A stretch of DNA of 64,000 bases from Rhineura floridana (taxonomy: Eukaryota; Chordata; Lepidosauria; Squamata; Rhineuridae). A program made the translations under genes and the position numbers. Location: positions 31,352,474 to 31,416,473 of the forward strand of contig NC_084487.1 in NCBI RefSeq assembly GCF_030035675.1, in the 5' to 3' direction. Of the stretch, positions 10,651 through 22,345 are shown in pieces (within the stretch, counting starts at the first letter, position 1; every line of letters starts with the position of its first letter). Under the pieces are notes generated by a model. The model saw nothing but the letters and a program-made list of their open reading frames with translations. It did not search any database and was not told where the DNA came from.

Positions 10651-11266
10651 GATGAAGGTTCTGTACAATTATCTGTGAGCACCCTTGTAGAGTCCATTAC
10701 AGTAATCTGTTCTCAATTTTACAACAAATACATGCTGCCACAATGTGCACCAGTTTTCTCTCTTTCTCACACTCCAGTCTGGCCAAGAAATTGAACTTAC
10801 CATGAGACCATAGGGATGAAGTGATGGGCTGTGCAGATGGGGTCAAAAGAGGTCAGGGTTCCTACACCTTTAATAGTCACACAGAAGAGGATATTTCAAC
10901 AAATATAGCTTGTCGTGCAAGCAGTAGCTTCTAGAACACCCTGTTCTGCAGGACTCTAAAAAGTACAGGAGCCCAATTTTTTTCTTCCAATCTGGATGCC
11001 CTAGGTAGGCTTACTTCTCAGTGGCTGCCATTGAGTTCTGTTGGCTGAAGTGAAAAGGCTGTAGTCTGGTATACTGCTGAAGAGATCCAGGAGAACCTGC
11101 CAGAGACCCATCTCCACCCCAGGTACTGCAACCAGGCCCTCTGCAATAGAAGGGCCCTACTTCCCTCTGCCACCCATCTTAAAGGTGGGCATTTCGCAAA
11201 AAGAAATATATGTGGCTTATATGAAATGAAACCATGAAACCAGTGGAAAAGGGATATACTCCAAAG

Positions 11267-11383
11267 CAGGGGTGGAGAATACTTGGCCTTCATCTCACCA
11301 ACCCCAGCAAATATGGGCAATTGCCAGGGACTGTGGGAATTGTAGTTCAGCAACAGCTAGAGGGTCAAAGGCTCCCCCACCTG
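11267..11383. mobile_element. hAT-type palindromic MITE with decayed TSD
   Basis: Ends CAGGGGTGGAG and CCCCCACCTG. The 8-bp flanks CTCCAAAG and CTCTAAAA match at 6 positions. Confidence 0.7.
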
Positions 11384-12825
11384 CTCTAAAAGAACAGAGG
11401 CAACAGGAGACCAGAAGACAAAACTGTGTTCTCTCTAACAAAATGATTTGTTGGACTGAGTACATCACACACTTTCTTGGATTCACTCTAGTTCTTAATG
11501 AACTCAGCGCCAGGCTTGATACAAACTCCATATTCCCAGGAGGCTTTGCTAGTTAGGCCAAGAATTGGGTAGCAATGAAGGATTAATTCTGACCTCTTTG
11601 GCAACTCGAAAAGGTCTGGGAACTTGCTTGAAGGGGTATCTCCTTCCATATCACTGCAGTGGTTTTGATGCAAAAAGGGCAGAGCATAACTGTCCAAGCA
11701 ATCTGCATTATACTATAGCTGCCAGCCAGAGATAGATGTAATTGCTAGTATGATGACAATCTGATGCAGAATAAATCATGCAGCGATATGCATGTAGAAC
11801 ATTGCTTTTCTTTGCTCAGAACATGGATATATTCTTAGCCCACAAGTCACAGAATCCAAGTATAAATAGTAGACTTGATTATACACATCTGAGGGCCCAG
11901 GCTCCTCATTTCTGATATAGAGGGGATGACTTTTGTGCCAGCAGGGAATGCCCTCCTTTTAGATCAGTAACTCCCTAAGAAACAAATAAATGGATAGTTC
12001 TCTCAATGGAGGGATGTAGAAAGTGGAGTCCTCCAAGGATCATTGTTGGGACTGTGCTTTCTAATTTGTTCATAAATGATCTAAAGTTAGAGGTGAGCAG
12101 CCAGGTAGCCAGGTTTGCTGATAACAAATTGTACAGCGTGGTTATAACAAAAAGGGATTGCTAAGAGCTCCAAAACAACTTCTCCAAACTGAGTGAATTC
12201 ATTATGTAAAGTGTAAAGTGATATATATTAGGTTTAAAAAAATCACCAGTTTTCACATACATGCTCATTAGGTCTGAACTGTCAGTGACTGACCAGGAAC
12301 CAGACCTTGGGGTCATTGTGGACAGCTTGACCTAGATATTGGCCCAGTGTGTGGCAGCTGTGAAAAAGGAGAAAGCCATGCTAGGGATCATCAGGAAAGG
12401 GACTGAAAATCAAACTGCCAGTATCATAATACCATTATATAAACATTATGCAACTGCACTTGGAATATTGCGTATAGTTCTGATCACCTCTCCTCAGAAA
12501 GGATATCATGAACCTGGAAAATAAGGCTCAGAAAAGGGCAACCAAAATGATCACGGGGTTGGAGCAGCTCCCCTGTGGTTACAGCATTTGGGCTTTTTAG
12601 TTTAGAGGAAAGGTGAGTAAGAAGTGTCATCATAGAAGTGCATACAATTATGCATGGCATGAAGAAAGTGGCTAGAGAAATGTTTTTCTCCCTCTCTCAT
12701 AGCACTAGAACTTGTGGACATCTAAGGAAGCTGAATGTTGGAAGGTTCAGGAGAAACTCTTCACACAGCACGTAGTTAAACTACAGAATTTGCCCCCACA
12801 GCAGGTCGCAATGGCCACCAACTTG

Positions 12826-12992
12826 TTGTTATGTGCCTTCAAGTCAATTTTGACTTATGGTGACCCTATGAACCAGTGACCTCCAATAGCATCTGTCGTG
12901 AACCACCATGTTCAGACCTTGTAACTTCATGTCTGTGGCTTCCTTTATGGAATCAATCCCTCTCTTGTTTGGCCTTCCTCTTTTTCTACTCA
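12826..12992 (-). mobile_element. BovB (RTE) LINE 3' end nested in CR1
   Basis: Minus-strand BovB terminus (TTGTTGTTATGTGCCTTCAA at its plus-strand left edge) matching 14935-15060. Flanked by CCACCAACTTG (12815-12825) and CCACAAACTTG (12993-13003), a diverged 11-bp TSD. Confidence 0.8.
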
Positions 12993-13210
12993 CCACAAAC
13001 TTGGATGGCTTTAAAAGAGGATTAGACAAATTCATGGAGGATAAGGCTACTCATGGGTACTAGCCACAATGGCTATGTTCTACCTCCACTATCAGAGGCA
13101 GAATGCCTCTAGATACCAGTTGCCTTCTGGATACCAGAATGCCTCTGGATACCAGTTGCTGGGAATCACGTGGGGAAAGTGCTCCTGTACTCAGGTTCTG
13201 CTTGTGAGTT

Positions 13211-13692
13211 TGGCTGCCTGTATGTTTCAAAGCTCAATTCAAGGTGCTGGTTTTAACCTACAAAGCCTTACATGGCTTGGGACCACAATACCTAATGGAA
13301 TGCCTCTCCCGATATGAACCCACCCGTACACTACGCTCAACATCCAAGGCCCTCCTCTGGGTGCCTACTCCGAGGGAAGCTGGGAGTCTGGCAATAAGGG
13401 AGAGGGCCTTCTCAGTGGTGGCCCCCAAATTATGGAATGATTTTTCTGACGAGGTCTGCCTGGCACCAAAACTGTTATCTTTTCAGTGCCAGGTCAAGAC
13501 TTTCCTCTTCTCCCAGGCATTTTAGCATGTGTTTTTAAATTGTTTAAAATTTTAAAATTTGTTTTAAATTGTTTTTAAAAGATGTGTTTTAAATTTGTAT
13601 ATTTGTTTTAATGGTTTTAGTTACTGTAAACCGCCCAGAGAGCTTCGGCTATGGGGCGGTATATAAAAAAGTAAATAAATAAATAAATAAAA
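13211..13692 (+). mobile_element. L2 LINE 3' portion nested in CR1
   Basis: Carries a 93-residue frame (13244-13525) reading MLVLTYKALHGLGPQYLMEC, then RAFSVVAPKLWND and KTFLFSQAF, which is the C-terminal region after the L2 reverse transcriptase. The 3' end has ACCGCCCAGAGAGCTTCGGC, GGGCGGTATATAAA and a (TAAA)n tail. Few lesions, so among the younger L2 copies here. Confidence 0.85.
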
Positions 13693-14187
13693 TAGGCATC
13701 TAGTTGGCCACCATGAGAACAGGATGCTGAGCCTAGCCTGATTCAGAATGGTTCTTCTCATGTTCACAGGAATGAAGCCCAGGGTTTCTGCAAGGAAGGG
13801 CTGAGGAGGAGAGTGGCTAGGTTGGGAGTAGGGATGGATGGCTCACCATATTTCTGTCCCATGCCAGTTTTGCTTTTCCCAAAAGAGGGTTAATTTTGCT
13901 CTGTTTATGGCCAGATATTTTAGGAAGCACAAAGGTACATGGACACAGCTATCTTGTTTCTGTACCGTTCCCCTGGAACAGACTGCACATTATGATGTAC
14001 GGTCACTCCCTGGAAACATTTTTTAAAGGATTTGTTTACCACATGGCCACATAACCTTTCTAAGCAGCTTCATCGGTTTACAAAGTTAAAAGAAAGAGAC
14101 AGCCCTCAGGCCCGCTTGTAAGTATAGTATGGACCCATGTATGGTTTGACTATTGATTACGCAGCTTAAACCACAGATCCATATTCC

Positions 14188-14372
14188 AAATTATTTATAT
14201 ATTTATTTATTTTAAAGCATGTATATGTCGCTTAATATTTCAAAAATCTCTAAGCAATGTACAGTCTAAAAAACAATGTATAATTAAAACTAACAGAAAC
14301 CAGCAATGATTTTATTTATTTATCTATTTATTATATTTCTATACCGCCCAATAGCCATAGCTCTCTGAAACG
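14188..14372 (-). mobile_element. L2 3' tails, two fragments
   Basis: Two (TTTA)-rich minus-strand L2 3' ends at 14188-14300 and 14311-14372 (the latter with ATACCGCCCAATAGCCATAG), just before the BovB copy. Confidence 0.6.
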
Positions 14373-14374
14373 AA

Positions 14375-15060
14375 TGCTGATGAAAGTTAAAGAGGAAAGC
14401 ACAAAAGCAGAACTATAGGTGAAAGTCAAGAAGACTAAAGTAATGACAACAGAAGATTTATGTAACTTTACAGTTGACAATGAGGACATTGAACTTGTCA
14501 AGGATTATCAATACCTTGGCACAATCATTAACCAAAATGGAGACAACAGTCAAGAAATCAGAAGAAGGCTAGGACTAGGGAGGGCAGCTATGAGAGAACT
14601 GGAAAAGGTCCTCAAATGCAAAGATGTATCACTGAACACCAAAGTCAGGATCATTCAGTCCATGGTATTCCCGATCTCTATGTATGAATGTGAAAGTTGG
14701 ACAGCGAATAAATTAGATAAGAGAAAAATCCACTCATTTGAAATGTGGTGTTGGAGAAGAGCTTTGCACATACCATGGACTGCGAAAAATACAAATAATT
14801 GGGTGTTAGAACAAATTAAACCAGACCTATCATTAGAAGCTAAAATGATGAAACTGAGATTATCATACTTTGGACACATCATGAGAAGACATGATTCACT
14901 AGAAAAGACAATAATGCTAGGAAAAACAGAATAAAGGAAGCCACAGACCAGAACTTACAAGATCTGAACAGGGTGATTCATGACAGATGCTGTTGGAGGT
15001 CACTGGTTCATAGGGTCGCCATAAGTCGTAGTCGACTTGAAAGCACATAACAACAACAAC
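14375..15060 (+). mobile_element. BovB (RTE) LINE 3' portion
   Basis: A 171-residue frame (14419-14934) matches the C-terminal part of BovB reverse transcriptase: LVKDYQYLGTIINQNGD, SQEIRRRLGLGRAAM, MVFPISMYECESW, EMWCWRRALHIPWTA and SYFGHIMRRHDSLEKTIMLG are close to the bovine BovB blocks as recalled. The 3' end (CATAGGGTCGCCATAAGTCG, then GACTTGAAAGCAC) ends in CAA repeats. 5' truncated, as is usual. The frame is open over 171 codons, so the copy is not old. Confidence 0.9.
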
Positions 15061-15061
15061 A

Positions 15062-15400
15062 AAACAAAGGCACAATTCAAACCTTTTTTAAATAGAAACA
15101 TATAAAAGCATATGAGAGCAAATAAAACAGAAATAGAAAAGATTTAACCACATAAAACAGGGTCCAATCTTATGGATCAGGGAAAGCCTGTCCAAAAAGA
15201 TAAGTCTTCGATAAGCCATCTGAAGCAACTGTTGGTTTTTGCTTTGCATATGGCACAGGGAAGGGCATTCTACAGTACAGGGGCATCAACAGGAAATGCC
15301 CATTTTGGGTTGCCATGCTGATATTCTGTAGGGTGCCTTGCCGCTTGCATCCGAGGGGAGCGAAATGGGAAGATTCACTCCAAAATACAGAGGAAGAACC
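15062..15400 (-). mobile_element. Diverged L2 3' region
   Basis: Minus-strand relics of the L2 C-terminal region (GGAAGGGCATTCTACAGT corresponds to the LWN-LP block) and an A/T-rich 3' end. Confidence 0.55.
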
Positions 15401-15767
15401 AGTGAGTCTTAAGACTGATATCAGAAACAGAGGAGTGTGGAGGTCCAGTGTGGAGGTCCTGGCAAGCACCACATGGCTGGGTTTCCGGAAGTGGCATTTG
15501 AGGAAAGGGGATTTGAGAGAAGGAAGGCAGCAAGGTCAGGAAGGCTCTCGGGGTTGTCAATTTTCTGTCCCATGACTAGGAGCTAGACATAGAAGCAGGG
15601 TCAAGTAACCACTGCCTTTCTGTGATGAATCTCAGTAAAATTGTTTCACCCTTATCCTTTTGCTTTCTTGGGTAGAATACCTTCCAAGGAACCCCTATGG
15701 ATGTGGACTTACTCCCTGCCAGTTCCACAGTGACTCTCTCCTAAATAGGAAGAATTAGGATGTCTGC

Positions 15768-15945
15768 AACATAGGAAGCTGCCATACTGAGTCAGACCAT
15801 TGATCAGCCTAGCTCAGTATTACCTACACTGACTGGCAGCAGCTCTCCACGGTTTCAGATAGGGGATATTCCCAGGGTAATCTGGGGATTGAACCTGGGA
15901 GTTTCTACATGCAAAGCAGATGCTCTTCTGCTGAGTTACAGCCCT
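15768..15945 (-). mobile_element. tRNA-derived SINE (CR1-type tail)
   Basis: Minus strand: GGGCTGTAACTCAGCAGAAG head, GGTTCAATCCC B box, tail ending in GGCAGCTTCCTATGTT. Confidence 0.85.
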
Positions 15946-17460
15946 TTGTCAAAGCCTGGCAATCAGGACTGTAGCATGCAAGAGCTGACATCATCTGGTT
16001 TGTTGCTAGCAAATTGCCCACCAGCAGTCAGCATGATGGGTGTGAGGGTAGCATTTTGGAGAGTCTTGAACTACAAAGAGCAGCAATTGAATTCTTTCCC
16101 TTTTAGCATCCCAAGCCTAGTCAACAACCTGAAGGGGAAAGAAGGCCAGGATGTGTGAGCAAGGCATTTTCTGCTACTTTGGCGTTTTCCCTTTTGGAAG
16201 GAAGTTCTATTTGATTTAAAATATTCTGCCTCTCCATATTTCCCAAAGCAGCTTCAAAAAATCATCATAATAAAATGTATTATATTAAAAAGAAAATCAA
16301 CCATTAATATATCATCAGCACAAATCCTGCTTCTACCAGTAAGCAGCACTACCAGTAAGCACCACTACAGGGCCGTAACTCAGACTTTTAATTAGAGCTT
16401 TCAACCAATTCAACAATCTTAGTTGATTAATCATCTGCCTTTTAATTAATCAATTAAATACAAATACATCTCTATATTACCAAACCCTCAGAACGGGTGC
16501 CTTTTTGAAGGAAGTTAACGTAATGCACTGTATAAAAAAGGGCCTTCTTTAAGATTTTCTTCATTATTCCCTACGGCAGCAGCATACCAGAACCAAAATA
16601 CATTCAGAAATAAAAAAAGTGCCTTCAACTTGAAGCCGCCTTGATTTCAATGTGACCTCAATGATTAATCAATTAAAGCTAAATTTATTCAAACATGCAG
16701 CCCAGCATTTGACAACACAGCTTCAAAAGGCAAGCTTAAATAAGACTTCCTAAATCTTATCAAGAAAGCATGTTGGCAAACCTCCTCCAGTGATTCATTT
16801 TATGATTCACTCCTTCCATCCACGCACAATGATGAGTTTAGCCTTTTTGTACCAGGAATGGGCAACTGGTGGCCACCAGAGAAGTCTAATCAGTCCCCTG
16901 AGCTCTAGGGGCCCTAACCTATTTTGACCAAGGCATGTTTTTAAAACACACTTGTAACACTTTTCGCTTGTAAGAACAAAACCAATGAAGCTCTGTACAT
17001 TTCATATATGTTTTACTGCAGTCAGGGCCAGTTCCAGGCATGCCTGGGCCCTTGGACACCAGCCTGCCCCAGGCCTGTGGCGCCGTAGCCCAAACCCTCC
17101 ATACAGGTAGTGTGGGGCTAATACACCTACCCACACATCCCACCTACCTCTATCGTCCCTGTAAATTATGTGCTTGCTGTGCGCACATGCCTGTCATTAA
17201 TCAAGATGGCAGCAGGGGTGTTAGCCCCTTAGGGAATCTTTCGCCACCATCTTAGTTGATGGCAGGAATGTATGTGCTGCACGAGCATGTCTGCCATCAA
17301 CCACTGCCGGTCTGCCTTTCTCAGGGCTCCCCCATCAAGAAATATATTTGTTTCTCAGCCTCCCCTCCCCAATTAATGATCTCAGGCCATCTAAGCATGG
17401 TTCCTCATACCTAGTTATAGCTAGATAAGGCCAATTTTATTAAAGCCTGACCATTTCTTG
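15946..17460. other. No gene; unique and diverged repeat sequence
   Basis: A possible L2-like relic at 16200-16330 and an ATTAATCAATTAA-rich interspersed repeat of unknown family at 16380-16700 (a similar style recurs at 53290-53420). No supported ORF. Confidence 0.4.
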
Positions 17461-17486
17461 AGGAGGTCAAGTTATCTCATTCTCAG

Positions 17487-17546
17487 GACTAGTGTGTGGG
17501 AAATTGAAATAATCTCCAGGGTCATTCAATTCTCCACACACTAGTC
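17487..17546. repeat. Short inverted repeat (hairpin)
   Basis: Arms 17487-17508 and 17525-17546 (GACTAGTGTGTGGG / CCACACACTAGTC) are complementary with one or two mismatches around a 16-bp loop. Probably a MITE remnant. Confidence 0.8.
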
Positions 17547-17719
17547 TTGGTCATGCCCAATATGACAGTATGGAAACTGATAATACAGCAACTGAGAAAA
17601 TAAAACACAAGCACAGTTTCTGACTGGCACAGGTTTGCTGATATGAGGTGATGATAATTTTACCTTTCCTATATCATGAGCTCCTGTATATTAACAACTG
17701 ATTGATTTATACCTTAGCC

Positions 17720-17862
17720 CAGCCTTCCCCAACCTGACACCCTCCAAATGCTTAAGACTACAACTCCCATCATCCCTGATTATTGGCTATGCTGGCCAGG
17801 GCTCTTGTGAACTGTGGTCCAAAATGTCTGGAGGGCATCAGGTTCGGAAAGGCTGGTCTGCA
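17720..17862. mobile_element. hAT-type palindromic MITE
   Basis: Ends CAGCCTTCCCCAACCTG and CAGGTTCGGAAAGGCTG; CCTTAGCC occurs on both sides (17712-17719 and 17863-17870), consistent with an 8-bp TSD and a few extra bases at the right end. Confidence 0.75.
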
Positions 17863-17914
17863 CCCTTAGCCTCTGACCCTAGGCCAACAACAACAACTAG
17901 AAGTAGTAGTAGTA

Positions 17915-18320
17915 GATTTATTATCCACTTTCCGTCAGAAGGTCCAAAGGCGGGTCACAACAACATAAAATACACTATTAAAAAACAGTTTAAAACAAAT
18001 TACAGTCACAACTGGAGAAGGTCCAATAAATATGTCAAGATGTCAACGATCAGGGTGAAGCAGTCTGTCCTCAGCATTCGACAAAAGCTGTGTATTGAAG
18101 GTGCCAGGTACACCTCTGTGTGGAGAGAATTCCACAATTTAGGGGCTGCCACAGTGAACGCCCTCTTGCAGGCCAGGCACCCTCCACACTTCTGAGGGCA
18201 GTGGAAGTACCAAGAGGGGCCCCCTCTATTGATCTTAACACCCTAGAAGGTTGGGAGGCAATCCTTCAGATATTTGAGCCCTAAGTTGTTTAGGGCTATA
18301 AACTCTAGTGTGAGCACCTT
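17915..18320 (-). mobile_element. L2-like LINE 3' portion
   Basis: Starts with TAG repeats and TTTATTATCC, then minus-strand relics of the C-terminal region (AGAGAATTCCACAATTTAGG = LW-SL-type block; GTTGTTTAGGGCTATAAAC = FKALN block). Confidence 0.65.
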
Positions 18321-18339
18321 CAATTTGGACCCTGGGCTC

Positions 18340-18385
18340 CCGCTGGATGGAAGGGTGGGATATAAATCAAATAATAAATAAATAA
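18340..18385 (+). mobile_element. L2 3' tail fragment
   Basis: TGGAAGGGTGGGATATAAAT followed by AATAAATAAATAA. Confidence 0.55.
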
Positions 18386-18477
18386 CTGAACTGTCAACTG
18401 CAGTGATTTGAGATTTCCCCCAGGGCAAGCTAATTTATTAAGAATTACCCCAGGGTAAGCTCATTTACAACCAGCGA

Positions 18478-18494
18478 CACACACACACACACAC
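18478..18494. repeat. Short (CA)n
   Basis: Eight CA units. Confidence 0.9.
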
Positions 18495-18499
18495 AAAAA

Positions 18500-19582
18500 A
18501 CATGAGTGGGGTCAGGTCATTCTGAAGAACATCTCCTCACTAATCAAAACTGAACTCTTCCATGTCATTGCTGGCCTTTAAAGGACTCAGACTGAGGGCG
18601 CTGGCGGTAACAAATATTTCATCCTTGACAGATTTGATTGCAGATCCCTCCTCAGCATCAGGAGGGCAGTTATATGAGGGGCCATAGAAGATTCATTGTC
18701 TGAGGACTGCACTGTCCTGGATCTAGGCCTGCCTGATCTTCTCCTTCTATTTTCCTTCCTTTCCTGACAGGACTGGCTATTGAATTCCAAAATGCCTCAG
18801 AAAACATCAGAACCTTGGGGTACCAGAACATTCAGGTGAATAATGTAATTGAAATCTTGCATTCCTTCTGCTCAAAAACAGCAAAACAAAACTGCCTCAA
18901 TGCAACATCCACACCAGAGGGATTCTTTTCCTCTTACATTCTGCATCATTTGTCAGACTGGCATTCTTCCAAGTTGACACAGCAACCAAGCAAAGATAGC
19001 CAGGTGGAAAACGGGGGAAATGGAGACTCTCCCTTTCTCAACTTGCTTTTGTGTTTTTAATATCAGGGAAAGCCTTAGTTTGATCATCATTGAGTCATGA
19101 CTGGGCTGAGTTGAATACGCAGTAAGAGGATGCCAGTCAATTAGCAAATTGGAAGCAGTGTGGTGGATAATGGTGCGTAGATGCAATAGATCTCCAGCTG
19201 TACCTGCCAAAGTGTCAGCATCAATCAAGGCTCAACACTGTCCAAAGTCCCTGACTGGGCTTCGTGCCAATCCATACTGCCTTTTTTCCTGTCAGCATTG
19301 CCTATTTGATTATGGACTCCTTAAAAGCCAGGGATCCTGCTCTCTCCCAACATGGCACTCAGTGCATCAAATTACACTAAGCCTGTAGTGCTCAAAACAC
19401 AGGCAGACCTCCATCAGATCTACCAACATTTCCACTTTCAGCTGAGGATCCCAAATTTTAAAGATTATCTCCCTGCTCCCTTTTTGAAACCTGGTCCCTT
19501 GACATGCTCCAGTTGGTCCCCTCAGAGGCCAGGGGCCCACTCCCCAGTGGTATACGCCTTTCATCCCAAACACTCACCAATT
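18500..19582. other. No recognised feature
   Basis: Unique-looking sequence. Several 60-90 codon ORFs on both strands overlap each other and show no homology or splice context. 19090-19330 is locally well balanced in composition and could be conserved, untested. Confidence 0.4.
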
Positions 19583-19712
19583 TGGTGATCTCCAGATGTG
19601 GCTGGACTCCCGACTCCCATTATCCCTAGACACCATGGCCAATGGACAGGGATCACAGCAGCTGTAGTCCTGCCAACTTCTGATGGGCACCAGGTTGTGG
19701 AAGGCTGGCTTA
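19583..19712. mobile_element. Degenerate hAT-type palindromic MITE
   Basis: Contains CGACTCCCATTATCCCTAGA and CTGTAGTCCTGCCAACTTCT with GGAAGGCTGG at the right end. Confidence 0.6.
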
Positions 19713-20686
19713 TAACATTGTTCAGTCCACAATGAAGACAAAAGTGAGCAAAGGCAAAATTGTGTGTGTGATGCCGAGCTCTAATCTGGTACTAGACATG
19801 GAGTTCTCAGAGAACAAATCAGACACCCCAAAGATCAAGGAGGATTACAACTCCCATCAGCCTCAGCCAGCACAGAGGTATAATACACGCATCCCTCCTC
19901 CATGTGTGGAGTATCCCCAGATTTTAGTTATATGCACAGGGATGAATTGTGACTGAAGTCTGGGATGGGACTATCTACTTTTTATCAGGGGTTCCTCCAG
20001 ACTGGTGGGATTTTCTTGTGGGTATATTCTCCAACATGCCATTGACGCAATAGTAGCTCATCAGCGGTGGACCATTCCACTTTATTAGTTGTACATTGTT
20101 TCTGTCTGAAGGGATACTCTTGCACTATAGCACAACACTTAATGGAGATGTTTAAAATATGAAGCAGTTTATCAATGTTTCTAAATGAATAAACAAAGTG
20201 GGACCAAAAATCCCCCAGAACATTTCCGGTATGAAAAGTTACAGGATTTCAGCAGGACAATACAGGACATGCACCAATTGGGAATGCAGTGTGTTTACCC
20301 CAAAACCTTGGCAGACACAAATAGTATTGAAAGCAAGGTCATATATAACTGCCGTGATGCCATCATGAGCACACAAATGCACAATCGAAAGGGTGCCTGG
20401 AGGGCGCCCAGGACTGCCTGACCCTTCATATTAACTCTTCTAAACTAATTCCATTTGCCTTTAGATAATTGTTTTTAAAGCCACATTGTGTTTTAAGACC
20501 ATATTAAGGGCCTCTGACTGTCCTCATTTCTACCTGAAATGGTTCTTTCCCTCTGGCTAGGAGTCAGATTTATGGATAGTCAACTTAGATAACTTCTACA
20601 GTGACAGCTCTTTAGCACAGGAAGCCATTATTGCTTCTGAATTTCACTTTTGATCTCCAGCAGTGGTTACAGTTTTTAAACACAAA
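19713..20686. other. No recognised feature
   Basis: Unique-looking DNA. ORFs at 19732-19956 and 20185-20421 are short and unsupported. Confidence 0.4.
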
Positions 20687-20689
20687 TAG

Positions 20690-21012
20690 GCTGCATACGC
20701 ACCATACATTTAAAGCACATGACTTCCCCCAAAGAATCTAGGGCAGCGTTTCCCAACTAGTGGGCCACCAGATGTTGTTGGACCACAATTCCCATATTTC
20801 CTGACCATTGGCAATGCTGGCTGAGGCTGATGGGAGTTGTGGTCCAACAACATCTGGTGGCCCACTAGTTGGGAAAGGCTGATCTAGGAGCTCTAGTTTG
20901 TTAAGGATGCAGGGAACGTATCTCTGTGAGGGATTAACTACACCACCTGGGATTCTTTGGAGGAAGTAATGTGCTTTAAATATACTTTAAATGTATGGTG
21001 TGCATGCAGCCT
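20690..21012. mobile_element. Palindromic DNA element (ACCATACATTTAAAG family) split by a hAT MITE
   Basis: Outer arms GGCTGCATACGCACCATACA and its complement near 20995-21012 are in inverted orientation; inner motifs GACTTCCCCCAAAGAATC and GGGATTCTTTGGAGGAAG also pair. A complete hAT MITE sits at 20744-20881 inside it. Confidence 0.75.
20744..20881. mobile_element. hAT MITE family B (138 bp), nested
   Basis: Nearly perfect palindrome with ends CAGCGTTTCCCAACTAG and CTAGTTGGGAAAGGCTG. Flanked by ATCTAGGG and ATCTAGGA (7 of 8). Same family as 46140-46276 and 55167-55304. Confidence 0.9.
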
Positions 21013-21318
21013 ATATCCATGTTGCTATAATACCACCCAGATTATGGAATGTAGAATAAATAATGCAAATCATAAGACTTGCAAAATCAGTTATAGAAAC
21101 TAAAAAGCACAATACAAATATGCTGTATTTTCATATCCCATACAAGGTACAGGATTCAGCTGTTCTTAGAACAGAAGCACTGAAGAACGGAATTTTAATA
21201 TTTTTAATTTATTTTTCTCATGGAGGTCATGCAGCCCTTGGTAGTTGGATTTTAGCATCTCATTGGTGTTGCTAACTAACAGGCTTATTTTACAGGGTTT
21301 TACACAACTCTCTGGCAG

Positions 21319-21919
21319 GTGTCATGACCCCTGCATGTAGCAGTGATCCAGACATGGAGTCAGAGACTGCAGGGGCAGATGATGGGGAGGCAGGTCAGGT
21401 TGAGGGCTCAGAGCTGATTGCTGAAGACAGGGAGACCATGACACTTGAGGCTGTTGGACAGGAGCACCCAGAGGAACCTCCAAAACCACCAGGGCCTGTA
21501 GAGCCAGAGCCTGGAGCCTCATGGGCACATTCCTCTGAGTTTGAGGAACTACATGCCTCCCATTGAACATCACCAATCCAACAGTGCACCAGGGAACTGA
21601 GGAATGCCCACCTTCAGGCCAGAAGATTGACCTTTGAAGCTCTAGTATTCTGTACAAGGGGGTGGACCCTGGAGGAGGTAGTTTGAAGACAGAGGCTTTA
21701 AAGGCCTCAGTCTGTTCCCAACCTTTGCTGGAGCAGGTTGCTCACTCAGAGCTATCGCCTATCGTATGCTTAATGCTGGCTTGCAGCTGAGTTTCTCCTC
21801 TTCCAAGTGAAGAGAAGAGAAAGATGGGGGAGGGAAGATTGGAGGATGGGCTTTCCTTTGTCCAGTTCATTCACTGAATACAAAACAGTCAGGCCATACT
21901 CTGCCTGTAATTATGACAC
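21319..21919 (+). mobile_element. Possible solo LTR (fossil), family unknown
   Basis: About 600 bp bounded by TGTCATGACC and ATTATGACA, which form a short terminal inverted repeat like that of many LTRs. No clear target duplication and no internal region is seen. A proline/glutamate-rich 80-codon frame inside (21324-21566) is not recognised. Looks broken. Confidence 0.3.
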
Positions 21920-22345
21920 TGCGAAGAAAAGAGCAGAGAAATGTAAATGCATCATTAAATACAAAGCCCTTTTTGTTACTTTGCAAACAACCACTTAGCA
22001 TAGACTCAATACAATGTAATGCTGCTGGCAACACAATACACTTAATTGATTTGAGTCTACCAGGTACAACACACCTTTTGCTTCAATGAAAAGTGGCTAC
22101 AATGTGCTTTCTAAATCAAATGCTTTGGTTGTCTTTCACTACGCATCGAGATTATCTGCCTCTTTATACTTGCACTGTGCAGACTCATTCGGGAATTCAT
22201 TACTCTGATTATGTGCCATGCTACATGGGCTCAAACAGCACGATTGTTTGCACCCAAGCTATACAGCTAGAATATATGCCTCCCAGGACCAATCAGGTAT
22301 ATTAGGAGAGCTACTATGCAAATAGTGCAAATAGTTCTTTACAAT
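21920..22345. other. Unique sequence, candidate conserved element
   Basis: Not repeat-like; contains GTAAATGCATCATTAAAT and CTTAATTGATTTGAG with TAAT cores. No ORF support. Confidence 0.3.

Larger units (their letters stand above)
11985..13770 (+). mobile_element. CR1 LINE copy (RT C-terminal half to 3' end) interrupted by BovB and L2
   Basis: Reads from the RT fingers/palm remnant (VPQGS-type block near 12030) through AVKKEKAMLGIIRKGTEN, KRATKMI, to the 3' UTR and the GAGAACAGGATGCTG...CTTCTCATGTTC 3' end. Two separate insertions split it: BovB 3' end at 12826-12992 and L2 3' end at 13211-13692. The CR1 3' terminal part resumes at 13693. A micro-duplication of GATACCAGTTGC lies at 13110-13160. 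Many stops. Confidence 0.85.
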
